From the NCBI RefSeq assembly GCF_000190595.1, contig NC_015167.1:1229501-1293500 (forward strand): a DNA stretch of 64,000 nt, in the 5' to 3' direction. This document shows, piece after piece, positions 32,727 to 42,376 of the stretch. Positions within the stretch are counted from its first letter, which is position 1. Each line of letters starts with the position of its first letter. The notes beneath the pieces are model-generated. The model worked only from the letters and a program-made list of their open reading frames with translations, was not told the origin of the DNA and made no database searches. A program made the position numbers and the translations under genes. Source of the DNA: Cellulophaga lytica DSM 7489 (GTDB lineage Bacteria; Bacteroidota; Bacteroidia; Flavobacteriales; Flavobacteriaceae).

Positions 32727-33722
32727 TTAAAGCATACCATTTGCCTGTACCCATTTAAAGTGGTATTGGTCTTCATCAATTTTCATACGGTCTGATATAC
32801 GTTGTAATCTAGATGGTAATTTAGTTAAATAATCTCTTGCTTTTTCTGCAGAATCATTTAAACCTCTTAAATTTTCAATATCCCAATAACCGTTAAGCTT
32901 GCTAAGAATTTCTATATAATCCTGAGCTGTATATACTCCTAACCTTTGTGCACAATTACTAAAAGTTTCAAAAGCAGTACCTATGCTACCGCCAGACTCG
33001 CGCAAAAAGTGTGCTGGCATAACAATTTTACGCTTCATCATATCTGCAAAAGCTAAAATCATTCCGTTAGGGTCTTGATCCATAATTACTTTAACAAACT
33101 CTCTGTATGCTAAGTGATGACGCATTTCATCACCAGCAATAATATTACACATTTTACCTAGTAAAGTATTTCCTTTTTTCTTAGCCATTTGCCCAACTCT
33201 TTTATGAGATATGTTGGTAGCCAATTCTTGAAAAGAAGTATAAACAAAGTTTTTATACGGATCTCTATCCGTTCCAATATCAAAACCATCTGCAATTAAA
33301 TGCTGCGTAGTAATTTCAACCTCTCGCATATTCACTCTACCAGATAAGTATAAATATTTGTTTAACACATCTCCGTGTCTGTTTTCTTCTGCTGTCCAGT
33401 TTCTAACCCATTTAGCCCATCCATTTTCAGGACCATCATGTTGGTCTACACCTTCTACATCCATTAACCAAGACTCATAGGTTGGTAATGCCTCTTCAGT
33501 AATAGTGTCTGCCACTAAAGTAACCCAAAAATCATATCCTAATTCTTTGGCCTCTTCTCTAATTTGCTCTACCTCATTAAAAAAGTTATCGCTCTGAGAG
33601 TCTGGTAAAAAATCTGTTGGCTGCCATATTTTTTCAATAGGAACTAAGTAGCTGTCTATAAAACCTTCTACTTTGTCCTCAATGGCTTTCATTACCTCTA
33701 ATCTTATGTTGTGTGCAGACAT
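32727..33722 (-). CDS. Acyl-[acyl-carrier-protein] desaturase
   Basis: 331 residues of the soluble plant-type FA_desaturase_2 (ferritin-like di-iron) family. The four-helix di-iron ligands are visible: E77 (TITEEALP), EENRHGD (112-118), E166 (SFQELATN) and DEMRHH (198-203). It introduces a cis double bond into acyl-ACP using O2 and reduced ferredoxin, supplying unsaturated fatty acids. Single gene facing the OmpA operon. Confidence 0.94.
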   Translation of the reverse strand: MSAHNIRLEVMKAIEDKVEGFIDSYLVPIEKIWQPTDFLPDSQSDNFFNEVEQIREEAKELGYDFWVTLVADTITEEALPTYESWLMDVEGVDQHDGPENGWAKWVRNWTAEENRHGDVLNKYLYLSGRVNMREVEITTQHLIADGFDIGTDRDPYKNFVYTSFQELATNISHKRVGQMAKKKGNTLLGKMCNIIAGDEMRHHLAYREFVKVIMDQDPNGMILAFADMMKRKIVMPAHFLRESGGSIGTAFETFSNCAQRLGVYTAQDYIEILSKLNGYWDIENLRGLNDSAEKARDYLTKLPSRLQRISDRMKIDEDQYHFKWVQANGML

Positions 33723-33761
33723 ATAATACTAGTTATTTTTAACAAAGGTCGACAATAATTT

Positions 33762-34487
33762 TTAATTCCTTCCTTTTTCTGTAGGATAAAAAGTTGTAAC
33801 AGGGTCGCTTTGCCACACCTCTTTTGTATCTACATTTAACATAGATAAAGGTCCTTTAAAAGCAGCACCTGTATCTATATTATAAACATTTGCAGCATTT
33901 TGCGGCACTGTTTTTCCTATGCGTGTAACAGGTGTGTGCCCTATATATATTTCGTTATATTTTAATAAGCGGGGCGGGTATTTTTTATCTTCCTTTGCTA
34001 AGGCACGATCTACTGCTAAGGCAAGCTCCCACAATGTTCTATCCCAATAAAAAGTTTTTTCAAAATACTCAAAATCTACACCCTTTAAATTGGTAAAACC
34101 TGCATGTAAAAAAAGCCTGTTTTCTTCATCTAAATAATAGTTTTCTAGATTTTCTAAAAAAGCTATATGTTCTTTTTTTGTAGCATTATCAATACCCAAG
34201 TAAGAGGTTTGTGTAGCTTGCCCGCCGTGTAAAACCCAAGTATCATTATGCTCATCTGTTTTTAACCAATTAAGACAAAGCTCATCATGATTACCTCTAA
34301 TAAAAGTACAGTTATGCGTTTTATTTAACGCTATTAAATAATTAATTGTTTCTACGGCATCACTCCACCCATCTACATAATCACCTAAAAAGATAAGATG
34401 ATCGTTTGTAGTTACAGCTGCTTTTTGCAACAACTGTTCTAATGCTTTTAAGCCTGAGTGTATGTCTCCTATTACTAATTTTCTCAT
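33762..34487 (-). CDS. Metallophosphoesterase (PPP-type serine/threonine phosphatase-like)
   Basis: 241 residues with the calcineurin-like signature: IGDIHSGLKALEQLL (GDxHG-like), FLGDYVDGWSD (GDxVDxx) and FIRGNHDELCLNW (GNHE/D), then LHAGF and IGHTPVT with metal-binding His residues. It is a two-metal phosphohydrolase of the PrpA/B or ApaH-like size. Its start codon overlaps the stop of the zinc-ribbon gene (ATGA, 34484-34487), so the two are translated together. Confidence 0.9.
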   Translation of the reverse strand: MRKLVIGDIHSGLKALEQLLQKAAVTTNDHLIFLGDYVDGWSDAVETINYLIALNKTHNCTFIRGNHDELCLNWLKTDEHNDTWVLHGGQATQTSYLGIDNATKKEHIAFLENLENYYLDEENRLFLHAGFTNLKGVDFEYFEKTFYWDRTLWELALAVDRALAKEDKKYPPRLLKYNEIYIGHTPVTRIGKTVPQNAANVYNIDTGAAFKGPLSMLNVDTKEVWQSDPVTTFYPTEKGRN

Positions 34488-35566
34488 TGAGCAAATAATA
34501 TAAATAATGCAATTACTAGCACTATAAAAAGTATTAAAAAGAATATTTTCCAGAATGAATATGGTCTGGTACCACTTATTTTTCCTGTTTGTCCGTTTAC
34601 ATAAAACCTATACTCTTTACCATTGTAATTGTATGCACTAATATAAATTGGCAATAAAATATGTTTAAAAGTTTCATCTTTTAGTTTGATATCTGTTGAA
34701 GATATTTGCTGTGTATCTCCACCAATATCACTTCGTATCCAATTGTGTGCAATTTGTTTGGCCTTAGCAAAAGATTGATGATGCCCTTCTTTTAAAGAAA
34801 TGGTATACTTTTCTGTTACAAAACCTGCTAAAAAACTAGAGTTGTACGGTTTTAATTCTTTCAGATTCCAAAAAGCAACTTTTGATGGTACTTCTCTCTG
34901 TTTTTTTTCTGACGCATTAATTAAAATATCATCTACAAAGCCATTAACAGTACCAGATGCTGGGTACCATCTTGTTCTACGCTCTTGCCTTGTGCTTGTT
35001 CCGTTTTTGGTTTTATATGTTTTGGTAACATAATAATACTCTCCTCTTTTGCCTATATAATCTGCAGTCATATTAGCATCAAAAGTCCAATGTGGCATAT
35101 ACAACCCACGAATACCTTCTGGATCTAGTGCCGCTTTTTTTAGCTTATTAGGCGCAAACCAAATACCATTAACCCAGTTTTTAAAAATGCTTCTTGCTTT
35201 TTTTGTATCTATTTGAAAAGGCACTACAGCACTTGGCAAAATCCAACCTTCCTTTTCTATGTCTTCTGTAATTAAGGGCTCACTACAATACACACAGTGT
35301 AAGGACTTGTAGTTTTCTTCTATATGCTGATTTGCTCCACAGTTTTTGCAATGCAACAACTCTATAGTTTCTGTATAAGCATTGTCTCCAACAGCTTTTA
35401 AGTAATGCTCTAGTTCTAACTCTTCAAAACTACTTTTAGCTTGTTCTATAAACTCTTCATACCCACAATACCCACAGCTTAATTGCTGTGAGCCGGGTTT
35501 GTATTTTAACTCTGCACCACAATTGGCACAAGATTTCTTTTGTTCAGATTGTTTTAATTCTTCCAT
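34484..35566 (-). CDS. Zinc-ribbon protein with C-terminal TM
   Basis: 360 residues from the ATG at 35566; a GTG four codons upstream is an alternative. Two zinc ribbons are seen: KKSCANCGAELKYKPGSQQLSCGYCGYEEF (about 8-40) and LLHCKNCGANQHIEENYKSLHCVYCSEPL. A large mixed domain (LPSAVVPFQIDTKKARSIFKNWVNGIWFAPNKLKKAAL..., GLYMPHWTFDANMTADY) follows, then a single hydrophobic C-terminal helix (about 338-360). It resembles the ribbon-plus-TM partners encoded next to SPFH/YdjI-like proteins. It may insert into or sense membranes. Overlaps the phosphatase gene. Confidence 0.8.
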   Translation of the reverse strand: MEELKQSEQKKSCANCGAELKYKPGSQQLSCGYCGYEEFIEQAKSSFEELELEHYLKAVGDNAYTETIELLHCKNCGANQHIEENYKSLHCVYCSEPLITEDIEKEGWILPSAVVPFQIDTKKARSIFKNWVNGIWFAPNKLKKAALDPEGIRGLYMPHWTFDANMTADYIGKRGEYYYVTKTYKTKNGTSTRQERRTRWYPASGTVNGFVDDILINASEKKQREVPSKVAFWNLKELKPYNSSFLAGFVTEKYTISLKEGHHQSFAKAKQIAHNWIRSDIGGDTQQISSTDIKLKDETFKHILLPIYISAYNYNGKEYRFYVNGQTGKISGTRPYSFWKIFFLILFIVLVIALFILFAQ

Positions 35567-35623
35567 AAAAATTACCACTAACTAAAGGGTAAAAATTTTT
35601 TTAGGTTGATGAAGATTAGAGTA

Positions 35624-36760
35624 TTATACTGTTGGTAAAGGTGGTGGTGTGTTACCGCCTAAAAACACTTTTAATTCTTCTACGTTTTGCAAAGCAGACC
35701 AATTTGCCATTCCTTGTTTCCAAACTAATGAATCTTTATTAATAGTTCTGTTTGCAAAAAGCTCTTTTAGCTTATCAAAAGTAACAGGACCCATTTGTTG
35801 ACCATTTGCAGCATAAAAATACTGTACTTGTGTTGGCATTGGCGGAGGCACGGCCGCTCCTTGTGGCTGTACTGCTGGCTGTTGTTGCATCATTTGCGGA
35901 TTCATCATTCCGCCCATTTGTTGCGCCATTACAAAGCCCATTCCCATTCCCATACCAGCACCTGCTGTACCACCATCATTTTTGGCAGCTGCTTCAATTG
36001 CTTTTGCTGTTTTAAATTGGGTTAATTTATTTAAATCTAACTTATCCAACCTACTGTACTCAAAAATTTCTTTTTTAAGCTCTTCTGGCATAGACACATT
36101 TTCTATGTAGAATTTCTCTAATTCTATACCAATACGACTAAACTCTGGCTTCATTACCTCTTGGCAAGTGTCAGACAATTCTGTTGTATTAGCTGCATAT
36201 AGTTCTATTGGCAAATTAGCCTCACCAACAGTATCTGTAAAACGTGTAACTATTAAGCTTTTAAGGTGTTCATTAACTTCATAGTTTGTGAAATTACCAT
36301 CTGTACCTACAACATCTACTACAAATTTACCTGCATCTTCTATTCTAAAACTATACGTACCAAATGCTCTAATTTCTGTTAACCCAAAGCGTGCATCACT
36401 AAGCATAATTGGGTTTTTAGTACCCCATTTTTCATCTGTAAATAAGCGTGTGTTTACAAAATAAACCTCTGCTTTAAACGGACTATTAAAACCATATTTC
36501 CAACCTTTTAAAGTGGTTAAAATTGGTAAGTTTTGAGTGTTTAAAGTATATGTCCCTGGATTAAAAACATCTGCTAGTTGCCCTTCATTTACAAATACTG
36601 CAACTTGTCCTTCTCTAACAATTAGTTTTGCGTTATTTTTAATTTCGTTTTGGTAACGCTCAAAACGGTGTACAATAGTATCGTCAGTATTATCTAACCA
36701 TTCTATTATATCTATAAATTCGTGACTTAATTTCTTTTTAATTTCATCAAATATTCCCAT
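35624..36760 (-). CDS. SPFH-domain protein with C-terminal GYF_2 domain
   Basis: 378 residues. The first 250 or so residues match the YdjI-type SPFH (stomatin/flotillin-like) family: NAKLIVREGQVAVFVNEGQLADVFNPGTYTLNTQNLPILTTL, EIRAFGTYSFRIEDAGKFV and IENVSMPEELKKEIFEYS. A Gly/Met/Pro-rich linker (GAGMGMGMGFVMAQQMGG...) is followed by a GYF_2 domain (about 312-372, YFYAANGQQMGPVTFDKLKELF ... DSLVWKQGMANW). SPFH proteins form membrane microdomain scaffolds; YdjI-like members occur with PspA in envelope stress. Confidence 0.92.
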   Translation of the reverse strand: MGIFDEIKKKLSHEFIDIIEWLDNTDDTIVHRFERYQNEIKNNAKLIVREGQVAVFVNEGQLADVFNPGTYTLNTQNLPILTTLKGWKYGFNSPFKAEVYFVNTRLFTDEKWGTKNPIMLSDARFGLTEIRAFGTYSFRIEDAGKFVVDVVGTDGNFTNYEVNEHLKSLIVTRFTDTVGEANLPIELYAANTTELSDTCQEVMKPEFSRIGIELEKFYIENVSMPEELKKEIFEYSRLDKLDLNKLTQFKTAKAIEAAAKNDGGTAGAGMGMGMGFVMAQQMGGMMNPQMMQQQPAVQPQGAAVPPPMPTQVQYFYAANGQQMGPVTFDKLKELFANRTINKDSLVWKQGMANWSALQNVEELKVFLGGNTPPPLPTV

Positions 36761-36866
36761 TGTGGTAGTGTTTTAATTTTACTGAAAAAAGATAGTGTTT
36801 TTAAGGCTATCATCAAACTAATAAACTTTAAAAAGCTATTAAATTTATGTTCTTAACTAGGCAAGT

Positions 36867-38003
36867 TTAATTATACTTTACTTTTCTTAAAATTCTAAAA
36901 GCCTCTTTTAAAGACATATACACATTTTTATTGTGTTTTTTTATTAATGGTTTTGCTCTTTCCATTTGTAAAAATGCATCAGGAAAATCATTTAAAAAAC
37001 AAATTAAATAAATGTCTGGCAACTGTTGCAAATCTGCTTCTTCTTGTTTTGTTAGCTGTTGTTGCTTTTCTAACTTATCTACTAAAGTATTGGTTGCATT
37101 AAAAATATGATGCAATGATTTTTTATTGTATTGTGGCGGATTAAATATTAAAGTACTTTGTATAAAATACTTTCCGTTATCATTAAAATTTAAAATTACT
37201 TTTTCAAACGGATAATACTTTTGTTGCTTACCCAAACCCAATTGCACATACTCTGTAGTGGTAAAAGAATCGTCATTAAAGGCTATTGTTATTTCATCTA
37301 AATTAGAATAAAACAGTTTTACTTGCTCGTTAATTAATTCTATATCTACCCTGGAATAGAATGTTTGGTCTTTTATTTTTTTTTGATTTCCGGCCCAACA
37401 AACCACAAACTGTTCTTTAAAAACTTTATAATTACTTGTTAGGTCTTTATGACGGTTGTTTATAAAGTCTATAACACCATCTAAAGTAAGTTCTATATTA
37501 TTTTTGGCGTGTTTTTCTATAGTTGCAACTGCTGCAGAATTAATATCTTTTAGTTCTACATTGTACGCTTTTGGCAAGCTTATACTACCCTCTCTAAAAA
37601 ATACAGAGCCACCGTAATATTTCCAAATATTTTTACGCAGCGCACATACTTTACCGTTAGATTTTATGGTTACTAAACCCACCACTTTACCTTCTGGAAG
37701 CTGAGGAAACGGTATGTTTTCATAAGAAATTAAAGGAGGATTATCTAAATACGCATTTACTAAATTTTGTATTTTACTATCATCAAAAAAATCTACACCA
37801 ACTATTGTGTTATCTTCATCTTCTACGCCAATTACAATAAATGAATTGTTGTGAGGATTACTATTTGCTAAAGCGCATACGTGCTTTAAAAATTTTGCTT
37901 TGCCTTCTTTTTGACCAATATCTATAAAGCGCTTTTTGTCATAAAAACTATTCTCGTCATTATGAGCCAGAAGGTTTTTAACTAAAAGTCGCTTATTAAT
38001 CAT
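36867..38003 (-). CDS. AlbA_2-domain (Schlafen-like) DNA-binding protein
   Basis: 378 residues. The N-terminal part matches AlbA_2: IDIGQKEGKAKFLKHVCALANSNPHNNSFIVIGVEDEDNTIVGVDFFDDSKIQNLVNAYLDN... YENIPFPQLPEGKVVGLVTI, ending FFREGSISLP. The C-terminal 200 residues are unfamiliar (NIELTLDGVIDFINNRHKDL..., KKSLHHIFNATNTLVDKLEKQQQLTKQEEADLQQLPDIYLI). Such proteins are often labelled ATP-binding or helix-turn-helix proteins. It could act in nucleic-acid handling or defence. 107 bases upstream of the SPFH gene. Confidence 0.82.
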   Translation of the reverse strand: MINKRLLVKNLLAHNDENSFYDKKRFIDIGQKEGKAKFLKHVCALANSNPHNNSFIVIGVEDEDNTIVGVDFFDDSKIQNLVNAYLDNPPLISYENIPFPQLPEGKVVGLVTIKSNGKVCALRKNIWKYYGGSVFFREGSISLPKAYNVELKDINSAAVATIEKHAKNNIELTLDGVIDFINNRHKDLTSNYKVFKEQFVVCWAGNQKKIKDQTFYSRVDIELINEQVKLFYSNLDEITIAFNDDSFTTTEYVQLGLGKQQKYYPFEKVILNFNDNGKYFIQSTLIFNPPQYNKKSLHHIFNATNTLVDKLEKQQQLTKQEEADLQQLPDIYLICFLNDFPDAFLQMERAKPLIKKHNKNVYMSLKEAFRILRKVKYN

Positions 38004-38030
38004 TTTAAAAGTGCTGCGTTACAAAAAAAA

Positions 38031-38789
38031 TCAGTTTTTATTTACAATTGTACTACTTGCTTGTGCTGTACTCATTACCACCAAATCTGCAATATTTACA
38101 TGGTATGGCCTGGTTACAACAAAATGTATTATATCTGCAATATCTTCGGGTTGTAATGGTTTAAAGCCTTGGTAAACTTTTGCCGCTTTTTCTGTATTTC
38201 CCTTAAACCTTACTTCACTAAATTCGGTTTCTACCATTCCTGGATTTACAGCACCAATTTTAATATTATACGGATTTAAATCTATACGCATTCCTTGATT
38301 TATGGCATCTACAGCGTGCTTACTAGCACAATACACGTTGCCTTTTGGGTATACCTCTTTACCAGCTGTAGAACCAATATTTATAATGTGCCCAGACTTT
38401 TTAGCTATCATATTAGGAATTACAGCTTTAGAAACATATAACAACCCTTTAACATTAATATCTAGCATTGCGTCCCAGTCCTCTAAACTTCCATCTTGTA
38501 TAGGCTCTAAACCGTGTGCGTTACCTGCATTATTAATAAGAATATCAATATCTTTAAAATTGTTTGGCAAACTCTCTATTTGTGCTAAAACAGTTGTTTT
38601 GTTGCGTACATCAAAAGTTAAAGTGTGCACAGCAACTTCTTTCTCTAACTCCCTTTTAAGCGTATCTAAACGCTCTTGTCTGCGTCCGCATAGCACTAAG
38701 TTTATATTATTTTGAGCAAATAATTTGGCCGTTGCCATACCAATACCACTTGTAGCGCCAGTAATTAATGCAATTTTATTTTTATTCAT
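38031..38789 (-). CDS. SDR-family NAD(P)-dependent oxidoreductase
   Basis: 252 residues, classical short-chain dehydrogenase. Cofactor motif ALITGATSGIGMATAKLF (TGxxxGIG), NNAG in DILINNAGNAHGLEP, catalytic Ser in IINIGSTAGKEVYPKGNVYCASKHAV with YxxxK (YCASK). The YdfG-like arrangement suggests 3-hydroxy acid or serine dehydrogenase activity. 15 bases from the aldo/keto reductase gene on the same strand. Confidence 0.93.
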   Translation of the reverse strand: MNKNKIALITGATSGIGMATAKLFAQNNINLVLCGRRQERLDTLKRELEKEVAVHTLTFDVRNKTTVLAQIESLPNNFKDIDILINNAGNAHGLEPIQDGSLEDWDAMLDINVKGLLYVSKAVIPNMIAKKSGHIINIGSTAGKEVYPKGNVYCASKHAVDAINQGMRIDLNPYNIKIGAVNPGMVETEFSEVRFKGNTEKAAKVYQGFKPLQPEDIADIIHFVVTRPYHVNIADLVVMSTAQASSTIVNKN

Positions 38790-38804
38790 TTTTTGTATAA
38801 TTTT

Positions 38805-39680
38805 TTAAGGAACAGGATGCCCCTGACTAGCTTTTAACAACACAAACCAATCTTCTAATTCTAACTTAATATCTAAAGCGTTAACAGATGCCGCTATACG
38901 TTCTGGAGTAGCAGTACCAACCACAGGATGCACGTTAGCAGGGTGTTTTAAAACCCAAGCCAACAACAACTGATCTTCGGTTGCATTGTATTTTTTAGTA
39001 AGTTGGTTTAAACTATCCTTAATACGTTTAGTTTGCTCATTTGTCTCCTTAAAATAAGACCCTAAAGAACTCCAAGCCATTGCCATTCTTTTATTTGTAA
39101 TACAGTCATCTAAAGTACCGTCATACATAACAGTGTTTTGGGTTAATGAAAACTCTACCTGATTACCAGCAACAGGAACCACAGTCTCAATCATTTGTAT
39201 TTGCGAAGGTGTAAAATTAGAGACTCCAAAATCTATTATTTTACCCTGGCTTTTAAGCTGATAAATAGCCTCAGATATTTCTAAAGGATGCATTAATGGA
39301 CTTGGCCTATGAAGCAATAAAAAATCTATATAATCTGTTTTTAAATTTTTTAAAGATTGATGAACCGACTCAATAATATATTCCTTGTTGTATTGGTAAT
39401 GTCCAATTTTAGCCTCTCTAGCATCACAAACATATTGTATACCACATTTGGTAATAAGCTGTAAATTTTCTCTAGAAACTCCGCTGTTTGCAAATGCAGC
39501 ACCAAACATAGCCTCATTTGTATAGCCACCGTAAATATCTGCGTGGTCAAAAGTTGTTATGCCAACATTTAAACAATGGTGTATTAGCTTATCTATTTCT
39601 GCTGTAGATAAGTTTTTCCCCCAGCTTCCCCAGGTCATTGTACCAGCTATAATTCTCGAGTAATTTTGCGTTATCTTCAT
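38805..39680 (-). CDS. Aldo/keto reductase
   Basis: 291 residues from the ATG at 39680; a longer frame starting 12 codons upstream is rejected because the extension is hydrophobic and non-conserved. Motifs: RIIAGTMTWGSWGKNLSTAEIDKLI, GITTFDHADIYGGYTNEAMFGAAF (catalytic Asp and Tyr), ENLQLITKCGI (catalytic Lys) and DYIDFLLLHRPSPLMHP (catalytic His). The type is YdhF-like. It probably reduces aldehydes using NADPH, and is cotranscribed with the SDR gene. Confidence 0.93.
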   Translation of the reverse strand: MKITQNYSRIIAGTMTWGSWGKNLSTAEIDKLIHHCLNVGITTFDHADIYGGYTNEAMFGAAFANSGVSRENLQLITKCGIQYVCDAREAKIGHYQYNKEYIIESVHQSLKNLKTDYIDFLLLHRPSPLMHPLEISEAIYQLKSQGKIIDFGVSNFTPSQIQMIETVVPVAGNQVEFSLTQNTVMYDGTLDDCITNKRMAMAWSSLGSYFKETNEQTKRIKDSLNQLTKKYNATEDQLLLAWVLKHPANVHPVVGTATPERIAASVNALDIKLELEDWFVLLKASQGHPVP

Positions 39681-39826
39681 AATAGTTGTAAAAGTAAAAA
39701 ATAAAATCTCCAACAAATAACAATAAGAAATGAATTATAGCAAGAAGTATTTTATTATCGTCCTTTTATATTTTAGAGTTTTTTCTTAACTTCATTAAGT
39801 TGATTGTTTTAACAAACGACTTAATT

Positions 39827-40180
39827 ATGAAAAACCTCATACTTATACTTTTCTTTTTAAACTCTTACAATTGTTTTTCTCAACAAGACAATTCTAAAAT
39901 TATGCAAGAAATTAAACAAACTACAGAATACAAAGAATGGCATTCCTCGTTACTAGCCTATACCCTTTTTAACTATAAAAAATTTAACCTTACAACATCA
40001 AAAGTTTTAAATAAAAGTAGTTATTATTATATTCTAAATGAATTAGGAGATAACAAGGCTGAAAAGAGCGATGCTTTTAGAAAAAAACTAGCTACTTACG
40101 ACTTAAATTTATCTCCAGATGAAGTTTCTAGTATATTTATAAAACCGATTACTCTTGAAGCTAAAGAAAAAATGAACTAA
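39827..40180 (+). CDS. Hypothetical small secreted protein
   Basis: 117 residues from the ATG at 39827, where a signal peptide begins (KNLILILFFLNSYNCFSQQ). The upstream TTG frame is rejected. The mature part is helical and charged: KIMQEIKQTTEYKEWHSSLLAYTLFNYKKFNL, SYYYILNELGDNKAEKSDAFRKKLATYDLNLSPDEVSSIFIKPITLEAKEKMN. I recognise no family. Single gene between divergent blocks. Confidence 0.6.
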   Translation: MKNLILILFFLNSYNCFSQQDNSKIMQEIKQTTEYKEWHSSLLAYTLFNYKKFNLTTSKVLNKSSYYYILNELGDNKAEKSDAFRKKLATYDLNLSPDEVSSIFIKPITLEAKEKMN

Positions 40181-40374
40181 TTTTTTGTCCGGTTTTAAAA
40201 ACTTTTTTCAACTTTTTAAGTACATTCAAAAAATCCTCCTTTTAACTGCTACCATCTGGTTTTCATAACACTATGTGAAAATTAAAAATATTTTCCTTAA
40301 ATAGTTCATAATAATAGTAGCGTTATACAACATTTAACCTATTATTAACAGCAGAACCGTAAATAAATTAAGAT

Positions 40375-40405
40375 TTTGCATCTTATTAAATACTTTTATA
40401 TTTTG
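40375..40405 (+). promoter_or_regulatory. Candidate promoter of the MoxR/Bat operon
   Basis: TTTG at 40375-40378 and TATTTTG at 40399-40405 form a -33/-7-like pair; the -7 box is one base shorter than TAnnTTTG. The operon ATG lies at 40426. Confidence 0.45.
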
Positions 40406-40425
40406 CAGAACAATTTTAATGGCTT

Positions 40426-41427
40426 ATGGAAGAAAATACTACAGTAGATATTAGTGCGGTTAACGAGAAAATTGCTCAAGAAAGTGCTTTTATAGATCTA
40501 CTAATGCTAGAGATGAACAAAGTAATTGTGGGTCAGAAGCATATGGTAGAACGCCTACTAATTGGATTACTAGGACGAGGACACATATTATTAGAGGGTG
40601 TGCCAGGACTAGCTAAAACATTAGCAATTAACACTTTATCTAAAGCAGTCCGCGGTGACTTTAGCAGAATACAGTTTACACCAGATTTATTGCCTGCAGA
40701 TGTTGTAGGTACAATGATATACAATATTAAAGAGAACGATTTCTCTATTAAAAAAGGACCAATATTTGCAAACTTTGTTTTGGCAGATGAGATTAACAGA
40801 GCCCCTGCAAAAGTTCAGTCGGCTTTGTTAGAAGCAATGCAAGAAAAACAAGTTACTATTGGTGATGAAACTTTTGTTTTAGAAAAACCTTTTTTAGTAA
40901 TGGCTACACAAAACCCTGTTGAGCAAGAAGGTACGTACCCACTGCCAGAGGCACAAGTAGACCGTTTTATGTTAAAAACAGTAATTGACTATCCTAAAAT
41001 TAATGAGGAGCAGTTAATTATGCGTCAAAACTTAAAAGGTTCTTATGATGAGGTTAAACCTGTGGTTACTGTACAGCAAATATTAAATGCACAAAAAGCT
41101 GTAAAGGAAGTATATATGGATGAAAAGATTGAAAAATATATCTTAGACATCATATTTGCCACACGTTACCCAGAAAAATACAATCTAGAAAATTTAAAAC
41201 CACTTATAAGTTTTGGAGCATCTCCTCGTGGTAGTATAAACTTAGCTACAGCAGCTAAATGTTATGCTTTTATTAAACGTAGAGGGTATGTTATTCCTGA
41301 AGATGTTAGAGCCATTGTACATGATGTGTTAAGACATAGAATTGGAATAACTTATGAGGCTGAAGCAGAAAACATTACTTCTGAAGAAATAATTAACAAG
41401 ATTGTAAACGAAGTAGAAGTGCCTTAA
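40426..41427 (+). CDS. MoxR-family AAA+ ATPase
   Basis: 333 residues. Walker A ILLEGVPGLAKTLAINTLS, Walker B FVLADEINRAPAKVQSALLEAMQE, sensor VMATQNPVEQEGTYPLPEAQVDRFML. MoxR ATPases act as chaperones for maturation of VWA-domain protein complexes. It heads the operon running to BatE (40426-49540), whose other members it is expected to assemble. Confidence 0.96.
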   Translation: MEENTTVDISAVNEKIAQESAFIDLLMLEMNKVIVGQKHMVERLLIGLLGRGHILLEGVPGLAKTLAINTLSKAVRGDFSRIQFTPDLLPADVVGTMIYNIKENDFSIKKGPIFANFVLADEINRAPAKVQSALLEAMQEKQVTIGDETFVLEKPFLVMATQNPVEQEGTYPLPEAQVDRFMLKTVIDYPKINEEQLIMRQNLKGSYDEVKPVVTVQQILNAQKAVKEVYMDEKIEKYILDIIFATRYPEKYNLENLKPLISFGASPRGSINLATAAKCYAFIKRRGYVIPEDVRAIVHDVLRHRIGITYEAEAENITSEEIINKIVNEVEVP

Positions 41428-41509
41428 ATCAGTCGTCAGTTATATGTCGTGGTTCTGTTTTTATACAAACAAAAACTACAATCTAATAATGTACACTGCA
41501 AACTGAAAA

Positions 41510-42376
41510 ATGGATACTAAAGAATTACTTAAAAAAGTACGAAAAATTGAGATAAAAACTAGACGTCTCTCTAACCACATATTTGGCGGAGAGTACCATT
41601 CTACGTTTAAAGGACGTGGTATGACGTTTAGTGAGGTGCGCCAATACCAATTTGGCGATGATGTACGTGCTATAGACTGGAACGTTACCGCACGTTATAA
41701 CGAACCTTACATTAAAGTTTTTGAGGAAGAAAGAGAACTTACAATGATGCTTATGGTAGATGTAAGTGGCTCTGAAAACTTTGGCACAACCAATCAGTTT
41801 AAGAAAGATATTATTACAGAAATATCTGCTACACTTGCTTTTTCTGCTCTTCAAAACAATGACAAAGTTGGTTTAATTTTATTTTCTGATGAAGTAGAGC
41901 TTTTTATTCCTCCAAAAAAAGGAAAAAGTCACGCATTGCGCATTATTAGAGAGCTGTTAGAATTTACACCAAAAAGCACTAAAACAAACTTATCTGAAGC
42001 CCTAAAGTATTTAACCAATGTAATGAAAAAGAAAGCCATAGTATTTGTGCTGTCTGATTTTATTACTGATGATTATTTACAAACGTTACGCATTACTGGT
42101 AAAAAACATGATGTTACAGGCATACGTATTTTTGATGAAAGAGAAGAAACTATACCAAACATAGGTATGGTACAAATGCAAGATGCAGAAACTGGCGCCA
42201 TAAAACTTATAAACACACAATCTAAAAAAGTAAGATTAGCTTATGGTAAGTACTACCAAGATAAAGTAACTTACTTTAAAGAAACATTTACAAAATCGGG
42301 CTGCGGAACACTAAGCTGTAGGGTAGACGAGAGTTATGTTAAAAAGCTATTAGGCTATTTTAAGCGAAGAGGATAA
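41510..42376 (+). CDS. DUF58-domain protein
   Basis: 288 residues. Opens with RRLSNHIFGGEYHSTFKGRGMTFSEVRQYQFGDDVRAIDWNVTARYNEPYIKVFEEERELTMMLMVDVSGS, the classic DUF58 block, with a VWA-like DVSGS at the end. It is predicted to be peripheral on the inner membrane and to work with MoxR. Its stop and the next ATG share one base (42376), showing tight coupling. Confidence 0.94.
   Translation: MDTKELLKKVRKIEIKTRRLSNHIFGGEYHSTFKGRGMTFSEVRQYQFGDDVRAIDWNVTARYNEPYIKVFEEERELTMMLMVDVSGSENFGTTNQFKKDIITEISATLAFSALQNNDKVGLILFSDEVELFIPPKKGKSHALRIIRELLEFTPKSTKTNLSEALKYLTNVMKKKAIVFVLSDFITDDYLQTLRITGKKHDVTGIRIFDEREETIPNIGMVQMQDAETGAIKLINTQSKKVRLAYGKYYQDKVTYFKETFTKSGCGTLSCRVDESYVKKLLGYFKRRG

Noticed and set aside
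36867-38003. Complete anti-phage defence island
   Set aside because: Only one AlbA_2 protein, with housekeeping neighbours and no nuclease or effector gene.
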